A DNA stretch of 32,241 nucleotides, from the NCBI RefSeq assembly GCF_009720735.1, contig NZ_WNKU01000034.1, positions 1-32,241 of the forward strand, given 5' to 3'. Origin of the DNA: Heliobacterium mobile. Its GTDB lineage: Bacteria; Bacillota; Desulfitobacteriia; Heliobacteriales; Heliobacteriaceae. The stretch's first letter is position 1, and each line of letters starts with the position of its first letter. The notes under the pieces were generated by a model. The model worked only from the letters and a program-made list of their open reading frames with translations. It had not been told where the DNA came from and searched no databases. Shown here piece after piece: positions 25,856-32,241 of the stretch. The position numbers and the translations under genes were made by a program.

Positions 25856-28258
25856 TCAGTTACGAAGCGGTTTTCCTTTAGCCAACATGTGGCGCATTCG
25901 TTCCTGACTCTTCGGTTCGCCAACTAAATTAAGGAAGGCTTCTCGCTCTAGGTCTAATAAGTGCTGCTCGGTAACCAGACTTTTTGCAGGGACCGCTCCT
26001 CCGCTTAAGACATAAGCGATCTTACTCGCGATTTTGGCATCATGATCGCTGATACGGCCGGCTTGTCGGAGCGAATAAATCCCAAGCTTCATCAAGGCTA
26101 AGCCGCTTTCCCCAACGACGGGAATCTTCCGTGCCGTAGGCGGCGCATATCCTTGGTTCCATAAGGCCAGGGCTTTCTGCTTCGCATCGTAGAGTTGGAA
26201 ATCGCTATTGGCCGTAATGGCATCACTCCGACGGAAGAAGCCAAGTCGCTGTGCTTCCATGGCGCTAATAGATACTTTAGCCATGGCGATCGTCTCAAAG
26301 ACCCGGTTTACGATCGGCTGCAGGTCATCTTTTTCGCTGACAGCCGCCTCGTCCATGGCTCGCAACAGCATTTCTTTATGCCCGCTGCCGCCTGGAATGA
26401 GCCCGACACCAGCTTCCACTAAGCCGATATAGGTCTCAGCATTCGGCTGTATCGCCGCTGCCGGAAGAGTCAGCTCACAACCGCCGCCTAAGGTTAGGCC
26501 ATGAGGAGCGACGACGACAGGACGCCGGCTTCGCTTGATAGCCATGGCTGTCTGCTGGAACTGCCGGACCATAAAGTCAAGCTCATCCCAGTTTTCATCT
26601 TCTGCTTCCATTAGGATCAGCATCAGGTTGGCGCCAACACAATAATTCGTCCCATCATTCCCGATAACCAGTCCCTTATAATTACGTTCTGCTTCTTCAA
26701 TGCTCCACCGGAGTATCTGCAGGAAATCGGGCCCAATGGCGTATTTGGGCGAGTGAAATTCTAAAAAGGCTACATCGTCACCCATATCATAAAGAGAGCC
26801 TCCGGCATTGGAACGAATAGGTTGTTTTTTTCTCAGATCGGCGACTCGAATACGTTCCGCCTGACTTTCCATTTCCGCCATTTCTCCTGACAGGCGTACA
26901 TAGAAACGTTTAAGGCCGCTTTCATCATAGAAACGACTTTTGCCGTCAGCGATGATTTGCTCCACCCACTGGGGGATGACTTCCCCTTCATTCCTCATTC
27001 TTTCGACGCTTTCCTTTAACCCAATGGCATCCCAGGCCTCAAAGGGGCCGAGTGTCCAATTAAAGCCCCATCTCATCGCTTCATCGACACTGACAATGTC
27101 ATCGGCGATCTGGGAGAGTATATTCGCTGAATAAAGGAGCACTTTTTTCAGGATCTCCCAGCTGAATTGAGCAGCCTTATCATTGCCTCCGATGAGTCTT
27201 TTAATTTTCTCTGCCGTTCCCCGGCCCGTTTTAGCCATCTCAAGGGAGGCAAAGGAGATTTTTTTTCTTGGTTTGTACGTAAGGCTTTGCAGATCCAGCG
27301 CCAAAATATCTGTGCCTTTGGGCCCTTTGTCTTTGCGATAGAACCCTTGGCCGCTCTTATCGCCTAACCATCCTTGATTCAACATTTTTAGGAGCGGTTC
27401 CGGTGTGGCAAAAACGTTCTTTTCTTCGGGGTCTGTCGTCGTGTGATAAACGTTGCTTGCCACGTGAACGAAAATGTCAAGACCGACTATATCTAAGGTC
27501 CGAAAAGTGGCGCTTTTGGGACGTCCGATGACGGGTCCGGTCAAGGCGTCCACTTCATCTACGGTGAGTCCATACTTCTCCATCGCTTGCAATGTGATCA
27601 GCAGCCCGTAGGTGCCGATGCGGTTGGCGATAAAATTCGGAGTATCTTTAGCGATGACGACTCCTTTGCCCAGATGTTTCTCACAAAAATGCTTCATGAA
27701 AGCGATGAGATTTTTGTCCGTTTCCCGGCAAGAAATGATCTCCAGTAGTCTCATATACCGAGGCGGGTTAAAGAAATGGGTTCCCATAAAGTAACGCCGA
27801 AACTCGGGAGTGCATTCTTCAACCATTCTATTGATCGACACTCCGGAGGTGTTTGAACTGACAATCGTTCCCGGCCGCCAATAAGGTTCGACTTGTTTCC
27901 ACAGATTTTTCTTCACTTCCAACTTTTCTACGACGGCTTCGATGACCCAATCGGCCTCAGCGATACGAGAAAGATCGTCTTCCAGGTTACCTATTTCAAT
28001 CCGCTCGATCACGTCTGCCAGATAGCAAGGCGACGGCTTTTGCTTCAGCAGATTCGCTTTTGCCTGAGCGGCGATACGATTTCGCACCGGCTTACTTTGC
28101 AGGGTCAAGCCTTGCTTGATTTCCTCTGCTGTCATTTCTTTGGGAACGATGTCCAGTAGCAGCACCTCCCGACCGACATTGGCCAAGTGGGCTGCTATGG
28201 CAGAACCCATGACACCTGCCCCAAGAACAACAACTTTTTGAATCGACGGGATCATCAT
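25856..28258 (-). CDS. fadN: 3-Hydroxyacyl-CoA dehydrogenase / enoyl-CoA hydratase fusion, FadN type
   Basis: This roughly 800-residue bifunctional enzyme carries the dehydrogenase at the N-terminus and the hydratase at the C-terminus, the order of Bacillus FadN and the reverse of Escherichia coli FadB. The dehydrogenase part shows KVVVLGAGVMGSAIAAHLAN (Rossmann), SSNTSGVSINRMVEE and the catalytic histidine in GTHFFNPPRYMRLLE. The crotonase part shows YCVGANLMLIL, LTLGGGCELTLPAAA and IGLVEAGVGLIPGGSGHKEM, with both glutamates kept. Two adjacent ATGs (28258 and 28255) follow AGGAGG; the second has the better six-base spacing. A perfect FadR-type palindrome lies 38-57 bp upstream. It is the first gene of fadNAE. 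Confidence 0.95.
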   Translation of the reverse strand: MMIPSIQKVVVLGAGVMGSAIAAHLANVGREVLLLDIVPKEMTAEEIKQGLTLQSKPVRNRIAAQAKANLLKQKPSPCYLADVIERIEIGNLEDDLSRIAEADWVIEAVVEKLEVKKNLWKQVEPYWRPGTIVSSNTSGVSINRMVEECTPEFRRYFMGTHFFNPPRYMRLLEIISCRETDKNLIAFMKHFCEKHLGKGVVIAKDTPNFIANRIGTYGLLITLQAMEKYGLTVDEVDALTGPVIGRPKSATFRTLDIVGLDIFVHVASNVYHTTTDPEEKNVFATPEPLLKMLNQGWLGDKSGQGFYRKDKGPKGTDILALDLQSLTYKPRKKISFASLEMAKTGRGTAEKIKRLIGGNDKAAQFSWEILKKVLLYSANILSQIADDIVSVDEAMRWGFNWTLGPFEAWDAIGLKESVERMRNEGEVIPQWVEQIIADGKSRFYDESGLKRFYVRLSGEMAEMESQAERIRVADLRKKQPIRSNAGGSLYDMGDDVAFLEFHSPKYAIGPDFLQILRWSIEEAERNYKGLVIGNDGTNYCVGANLMLILMEAEDENWDELDFMVRQFQQTAMAIKRSRRPVVVAPHGLTLGGGCELTLPAAAIQPNAETYIGLVEAGVGLIPGGSGHKEMLLRAMDEAAVSEKDDLQPIVNRVFETIAMAKVSISAMEAQRLGFFRRSDAITANSDFQLYDAKQKALALWNQGYAPPTARKIPVVGESGLALMKLGIYSLRQAGRISDHDAKIASKIAYVLSGGAVPAKSLVTEQHLLDLEREAFLNLVGEPKSQERMRHMLAKGKPLRN

Positions 28259-28294
28259 ACCCCTCCTATACAAACACTTCTCCCCACGTATTCC

Positions 28295-28314
28295 ATGAAT
28301 GAAGCCTCATTCAT
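28295..28314. promoter_or_regulatory. FadR operator upstream of fadNAE
   Basis: A perfect 8-4-8 palindrome, ATGAATGA-agcc-TCATTCAT, whose core TGAATGA-N4-TCATTCA (28296-28313) matches the published operator of Bacillus FadR (TGAATGA-N4-TCATTCA). It is 38 bp upstream of the fadN start. A second copy of the same core lies at 31608-31625. Confidence 0.9.
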
Positions 28315-28331
28315 TTTTGAGGAAAAATATT

Positions 28332-28925
28332 TCACTTTGATATTCCTCTAAAGATTACACGAATCAACTGGGCTGCTTGCGAAGTTAAGGAATAGTTTTT
28401 CTGACTGAATACCCAGGAAGTGGCTACCTCATCGATACTTCCAAAAATTATTTTTCGAATCAGTTTTGCCGATAGTTCGGAATCAAAGTATCCCTGCTGT
28501 TGACCTAGGCAAACGGTGTCCTCAATGATTTGAAAATATTGATGTAAAATTGGAGCGATTCCTTTGCGGATTTCAGCGATCGGTTGCCTTAGTTCGAGTT
28601 GAAATACCCTTGCCAGGTCTGGGTCTTCCTCTAATATTTGTAGGTGTTGATCGACGATATAGCTCAGCCGTTGTCTTGCGTCATCGAGCTGTTTCAGTTG
28701 TTCTTTCAAAGATAAGATGTAACTTCCTACTTGATGTTCAAAAAGGCGAACTAGGATTTCTTCTTTGTTGCGAAAATACAAGTAAATCGTACCATCAGCG
28801 ACTCCTGCCTGTTTGGCTATCTTCGAGATCTGTGAATTGTAAAAGCCGTTTCGCGCAAAAACTGCTTTCGCTGCATCAATGATCACTGGCAATTTATCTT
28901 TATTGCGTTGACGCGTCCCTGCCAA
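28332..28925 (-). CDS. fadR: TetR-family fatty-acid-responsive repressor FadR
   Basis: The 197-residue regulator has a TetR helix-turn-helix at about residues 12-60 (IIDAAKAVFARNGFYNSQIS, then KIAKQAGVADGTIYLYFRNK). From memory the segment QISKIAKQAGVADGTIYLYF is almost the same as in Bacillus subtilis FadR, and VFQLELRQPIAEIRKGI and KIIFGSIDEVATSWV also resemble that protein's ligand domain. Known FadR proteins bind DNA until long-chain acyl-CoA releases them. The start is a TTG (28925) with GAAAGG eleven bases upstream; no useful ATG exists. It is the last gene after the FeS flavoprotein and fadD. Because an operator copy lies before that unit, it is probably autoregulated. Confidence 0.92.
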   Translation of the reverse strand: MAGTRQRNKDKLPVIIDAAKAVFARNGFYNSQISKIAKQAGVADGTIYLYFRNKEEILVRLFEHQVGSYILSLKEQLKQLDDARQRLSYIVDQHLQILEEDPDLARVFQLELRQPIAEIRKGIAPILHQYFQIIEDTVCLGQQQGYFDSELSAKLIRKIIFGSIDEVATSWVFSQKNYSLTSQAAQLIRVIFRGISK

Positions 28926-28947
28926 AATTCTTCAAGCCTTTCTGTTT

Positions 28948-28964
28948 TAATATTGCGAATATTA
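28948..28964. repeat. Palindrome TAATATT-gcg-AATATTA at the fadD-fadR junction
   Basis: A perfect 7-3-7 inverted repeat overlaps the fadD stop codon and lies 23 bp before the fadR TTG. It may form a small RNA hairpin that affects fadR translation, or be incidental in AT-rich sequence. Confidence 0.3.
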
Positions 28965-30677
28965 TGCTTTCGATGCTGCAGCCTCGTTTCCTTCTTCGAG
29001 TAATCGCCGACGCAATATTTTTCCGGAAATCGTCTTCGGTAGTTCCGTTCGAAACTCGATAGTACGAGGGATTTTATAACTGGCTAGTTTACTTCGGCAA
29101 TAGACTTCGATCTCGTCGAGACTGGGTTGCTTTCCTTCTTTGAGCACGATATAGGCTTTGACTGTTTCTCCACGATAGGGGTCAGGTACGCCCAATACGA
29201 CGGCTTCTTGTATGCTTGGATGTTCATATAGAACTTCCTCGACTTCTCGTGGATAAATATTGTAGCCACCGGCGATGATAAGATCTTTTTTTCGATCGAC
29301 GATATAAAAAAAACCTTCATCGTCCATAAGAGAGAGATCCCCTGTGTAAAGCCAACCGTCTCGCAGCACTTCTTTGGTTTCATCGGGGCGATTCCAGTAT
29401 CCTTTCATCACTTGAGGTCCCTTGACGATCAATTCTCCCACTCGCCCGTCAATGATCGGCTCTCCTGTTTCGAGGTCGATGATCTTCACTTCCGTATCCG
29501 GAAGCGGCAGACCAATGCTGCCTGATTTTCGTTTATGCCATATGGGGATACAGTGGGTCACTGGGGAAGCTTCCGTCAATCCGTATCCTTCCACCAATCG
29601 CCCCCCCGTCAGTTTTTCAAAACTCTGCTGAACCTCTACAGGCAACCCAGCTGCCCCACTAAGACAGGCTTTAACGGAGGATAGGTCATAGTGACTAACT
29701 TTTGGATGATTAATAATCGAGATATACATTGTCGGTGTACCTGGAAACATTGTTGGCCGCTCTCGGTCGATCGTTTGTAAAATTTTATCACCGTCAAAAC
29801 GAGGAAGTAAAATCATTTCTGCACCGACCGCAACGGCTAGATTCATACCAATCGTCAAGCCATAGACATGGAAGAATGGCAATACACAAAGAATGCGTTC
29901 ATTTCCGAATTCACACTTGTAAAACCATGCTACGAGCTGTTGGGTGTTTGCGTTGATGTTCCAATGAGACAGCATCACTCCTTTTGGTGTTCCCGTTGTC
30001 CCCCCGGTATATTGGAGTAAAGCTACATCATCAACGTTTGTCGATGGATGATATGCTTCGATTGAACCTTTTTCCAAAATTTCTTTCCATCGATGAACCT
30101 TACTGTTGTAAGTTATGGCCGGCTTTTTCCCTTGCAGATGCATTTTAACGGAATAGATAAGGTTCTTTGGGAACACTAGATAATCCTGAATACCTGTGAA
30201 TACGACTTGCTCAATCTTGGTTTGTTCAATCGCTCTCATCACTCGCTGGTCAAGTAGATCCAAAACGATGATCACTTTTGCACCTGAATCTTGCAATTGG
30301 TATTGAAGTTCCCGTTCCACATATAGGGGATTCGTCATGACGACGACAGCACCGGCTAGCAGTGCACCGTAAAAGGCGGTAACGGTTTGCGGACAATTAG
30401 GTAACATGATACATATTGCGTCGCCCGGTTTTACTCCCATGTGGACCAAGGCGTTGGCAAAACGGCATACATCATTCCATAATTCACGGTATGTCATTCG
30501 AAATCCCATAAATGAGATAGCACGATGATGGGGGTATTTTTCACTCGTTTCTTGCAACAATCGCGATATGGTTATTTTTCGGTATTCCATGTGTAAAGGG
30601 ACCTCTGGTGGATAGCTATTCTTCCAACTTATTTCTGAATCGGAATGGGACGGTCCGTGCCGAATCGGAATGGTCAT
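28962..30677 (-). CDS. fadD: Long-chain fatty-acid CoA ligase (FadD/LcfA type)
   Basis: The 571-residue AMP-forming ligase activates fatty acids with ATP and CoA. It has the AMP-binding P-loop-like motif YTGGTTGTPKG (223-233), GYGLTEASPVTH, the hinge segment WLYTGDLSLMDDEGFFYIVD followed by RKKDLIIAGGYNIYPREVEE, and the C-terminal lysine motif LPKTISGKILRRRL that completes adenylation. It has no signal peptide and is expected to be cytosolic or membrane-peripheral. The ATG at 30677 has GAGGTG seven bases upstream. It lies between the FeS flavoprotein gene (27 bp before) and fadR (about 36 bp after), in the unit that begins at a FadR operator, and so probably supplies the acyl-CoA that both feeds fadNAE and releases FadR. 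Confidence 0.95.
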   Translation of the reverse strand: MTIPIRHGPSHSDSEISWKNSYPPEVPLHMEYRKITISRLLQETSEKYPHHRAISFMGFRMTYRELWNDVCRFANALVHMGVKPGDAICIMLPNCPQTVTAFYGALLAGAVVVMTNPLYVERELQYQLQDSGAKVIIVLDLLDQRVMRAIEQTKIEQVVFTGIQDYLVFPKNLIYSVKMHLQGKKPAITYNSKVHRWKEILEKGSIEAYHPSTNVDDVALLQYTGGTTGTPKGVMLSHWNINANTQQLVAWFYKCEFGNERILCVLPFFHVYGLTIGMNLAVAVGAEMILLPRFDGDKILQTIDRERPTMFPGTPTMYISIINHPKVSHYDLSSVKACLSGAAGLPVEVQQSFEKLTGGRLVEGYGLTEASPVTHCIPIWHKRKSGSIGLPLPDTEVKIIDLETGEPIIDGRVGELIVKGPQVMKGYWNRPDETKEVLRDGWLYTGDLSLMDDEGFFYIVDRKKDLIIAGGYNIYPREVEEVLYEHPSIQEAVVLGVPDPYRGETVKAYIVLKEGKQPSLDEIEVYCRSKLASYKIPRTIEFRTELPKTISGKILRRRLLEEGNEAAASKA

Positions 30678-30703
30678 CCGGCTTCACCTCAATATATCGA
30701 AGA

Positions 30704-31561
30704 TCATTCTTCGAAGTGATCCCTCGTTCTTTCCGAAGGTCTTATCCACCATGCCTTATTCATGTACGGTCGTTGTACTGTACTCAACCGAGTCCTTTCG
30801 TCTATGTATCTTTCTACCATAGAGATTAGCCAATGCCGAAAATGGTGGTAGAGGGCTTCTGTCGATAATCGGTTTTGGTGCGTAATGACTGGCTTATATT
30901 GTCCCAGTGTAGATACCTGTCTTGCTCCACATAATGGACATTCAATCCCGCCATCCTTACACCGTCGAAATAAGTCCGAACCACAATTTGGACATTCACT
31001 TTGTTCCTTCTCATATTCATCGGCTACAAAGAGTTTTTTACCTAAATCTCTCGCGTAGCGAAGATGGCCGGCCTCATCAAAACACTCTCCCGGTAAAGCT
31101 GCCCGTACGGTCCAGCAATCGATTAACTTCATTTCCAATACCCTTGGTAGAACCAAAGCAGCTGTCTTAGCGTATCCTTCCCAATGGTTGACTCCATAGG
31201 GGATGACGACGATACATGGTTTTTGGCGAGTTTTTTCGATAATGTTTTGTACACCGAGCATTCGGTCAGTCAATAATTTTAACGATCCATGAGGACCGAA
31301 AAAATAAACTGGTACTCCAAATAGTACAGCGTCCGCTTCCGTAAGTTTATCGAGAACAAAAGAGAAGTCATCTTTAATCGGGCATTCTTTCCCTCTTTTC
31401 AAACAACGGTAGCAGCCACTGCAAGGTTCAATGCGACAATCAGGCAGGCGAATCAATTCTTTACAACAAGGCTCAGGCACATTGTCCATGATTTCTTTGA
31501 GCAAAAGTTCACTGTTTCCTAACTGTCGTTTAGAGACAACTATTCCCAAGACCTTTTTCAA
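30704..31561 (-). CDS. Iron-sulfur flavoprotein-like NAD(P)H/FMN reductase with zinc-ribbon-like tail
   Basis: The 285-residue protein has a flavodoxin-like fold (LGIVVSKRQLGNSELLLKEI, then ADAVLFGVPVYFFGPHGSLK). The cysteine cluster C47-x2-C50-x2-C53-x6-C60 (CSGCYRCLKRGKEC) is the compact 4Fe-4S motif of archaeal and clostridial iron-sulfur flavoproteins. Unlike those proteins it carries a second cysteine set near the C-terminus (C190, C193, C201, C208, C211; CPNCGSDLFRRC and CPLCG), like a zinc ribbon or rubredoxin-type site. The start is a TTG (31561) nine bases after GGGAG. It leads the unit with fadD and fadR, behind a FadR operator, so it is probably a redox partner in fatty-acid use; the actual donor and acceptor are unknown. 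Confidence 0.85.
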   Translation of the reverse strand: MKKVLGIVVSKRQLGNSELLLKEIMDNVPEPCCKELIRLPDCRIEPCSGCYRCLKRGKECPIKDDFSFVLDKLTEADAVLFGVPVYFFGPHGSLKLLTDRMLGVQNIIEKTRQKPCIVVIPYGVNHWEGYAKTAALVLPRVLEMKLIDCWTVRAALPGECFDEAGHLRYARDLGKKLFVADEYEKEQSECPNCGSDLFRRCKDGGIECPLCGARQVSTLGQYKPVITHQNRLSTEALYHHFRHWLISMVERYIDERTRLSTVQRPYMNKAWWIRPSERTRDHFEE

Positions 31562-31607
31562 TAGTTATGCTCCCTTCTGCTTTTGGTAAGAAGGTTCTCA
31601 ATTATTT

Positions 31608-31625
31608 TGAATGAGACCTCATTCA
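31608..31625. promoter_or_regulatory. FadR operator upstream of the flavoprotein-fadD-fadR unit
   Basis: A perfect 7-4-7 palindrome, TGAATGA-gacc-TCATTCA, the same core as at 28296-28313 (only the four spacer bases differ). It lies 47-64 bp upstream of the TTG start of the first gene, in the position expected for a repressor site. Confidence 0.9.
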
Positions 31626-31927
31626 TTATTTTAGTTCCTAAGATCATTCCCCCTTTAGGCATGATGTCCTTGTCACTACATCGCATCCATCAACTTCATT
31701 GAGCGACTTTGATCTTCGTTCTATCGCTTTAGTAACTAAGCACTCTAATATTAACTCTATTTCAAATATTCTGTCAATATCAGATCGTTCGGTTTTCCTT
31801 TCTCTTGCTAGTTATTATTTTACTGCAGGGTATGGCGGGTCGTCACTATCTTATTTCTAAAGTTTAGTCAAGCGAGAAAAATCAGTGAACCCCAAAGGGT
31901 AAAGCTATAAAAGGTGTAAATGTTAGA

Positions 31928-31952
31928 GGCTGGTTTTCAGAGAAAACCAGCC
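31928..31952. terminator. Second hairpin after the rRNA operon
   Basis: A perfect 10-bp stem (GGCTGGTTTT / AAAACCAGCC) with a 5-base loop. It lies 12 bases past the T-run of the main rRNA terminator and may act as a back-up terminator; on the plus strand it is followed by CGATTTT. Confidence 0.6.
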
Positions 31953-31963
31953 CGATTTTAAAT

Positions 31964-31999
31964 GGAAAAAAGACTACCCAATCATAAAGGATAGTCTTT
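31964..31999 (-). terminator. Intrinsic terminator of the rRNA operon
   Basis: On the minus strand an 11-bp stem (AAAGACTATCC / GGGTAGTCTTT, one G-U pair) with a 9-base loop is followed directly by TTTTCC. It lies about 60 bp past the 23S 3' end. Confidence 0.88.
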
Positions 32000-32060
32000 G
32001 GTTTGAAGATATGCTCTGTTCATTCAAAACCACACAGAGTTCACATTGTAAAGCTTAAGT

Positions 32061-32241
<181 letters not shown>

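Larger units (their letters stand above)
31562..32060. other. Spacer between the FeS flavoprotein gene and 23S rRNA (about 500 bp)
   Basis: This region holds a FadR operator (31608-31625) and two hairpins of the rRNA operon end (31928-31952 and 31964-31999). I searched it for a 5S rRNA and for tRNA genes on both strands and saw none. The part from 31640 to 31920 is AT-rich with nothing recognised. Confidence 0.65.

Noticed and set aside
28319-28348. Intrinsic terminator overlapping the fadR stop codon
   Set aside because: The stem is bulged, the stop codon lies in the loop, and no T-run follows on the minus strand.
31640-31920. tRNA or 5S rRNA gene between 23S and the flavoprotein gene
   Set aside because: Neither a cloverleaf nor conserved 5S segments could be seen on either strand.

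Overview
The window looks like a chromosomal segment of a mid-GC, low-oxygen Firmicute (Clostridia-like, for example the heliobacteria/Desulfitobacterium neighbourhood; the genus cannot be fixed from sequence alone). Reasons: strong AGGAGG-type ribosome sites, frequent TTG/GTG starts, a Bacillus-type FadR with its palindromic operators, a fadN-fadA-fadE gene order as in Bacillus, a menaquinone-type ETF oxidoreductase of the HdrD-like kind, and a stalk-domain (copper amine oxidase N-domain) surface protein.

Layout. 1-1829 (-): 5' part of a large secreted GLUG/Fn3 surface protein that runs off the window. 1830-2768: AT-rich gene-free stretch ending in a terminator. 2769-3575 (-): slipin/SPFH membrane protein. 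3792-5309 (+) and 5419-7599 (-): convergent ppx and ppk1 (polyphosphate breakdown and synthesis) sharing a bidirectional terminator. 7600-8190: gene-free, with a tight cluster of DnaA boxes. 8191-11206 (-): acyl-CoA dehydrogenase plus two-subunit class I CoA-transferase, with their own sigma-A promoter. 11272-20056 (-): a likely long transcription unit: acyl-CoA dehydrogenase, thiolase, 3-hydroxybutyryl-CoA dehydrogenase, crotonase, EtfB, EtfA, membrane FeS ETF:menaquinone oxidoreductase (EMO-like) and a nitroreductase. 20497-22734 (-): stalk-domain exported protein. 22881-28258 (-): fadN-fadA-fadE. 28332-31561 (-): FeS flavoprotein, fadD and fadR. 31562-32060: spacer with rRNA-operon terminators. 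32061-32241 (-): 3' end of 23S rRNA.

How it fits together (inference). FadD activates long-chain fatty acids, FadE/FadN/FadA shorten them, and the thl-hbd-crt-acyl-CoA dehydrogenase set handles C4/short-chain intermediates. EtfAB collects electrons from the dehydrogenases and the EMO-like protein passes them to menaquinone. The CoA-transferase would exchange CoA between acyl groups. FadR, acting at two near-identical palindromes (28296-28313 and 31608-31625), is likely to repress both the fadNAE unit and its own unit.

Most notable: the FadR operator pair, the DnaA-box cluster away from any dnaA gene (rRNA orientation argues against it being oriC), a 23S gene followed directly by a terminator with no 5S gene, a FeS flavoprotein with an added zinc-ribbon-like tail inside the FadR unit, mutually exclusive hairpins before the stalk-protein gene, and a coding-like 54-codon frame with no normal start.
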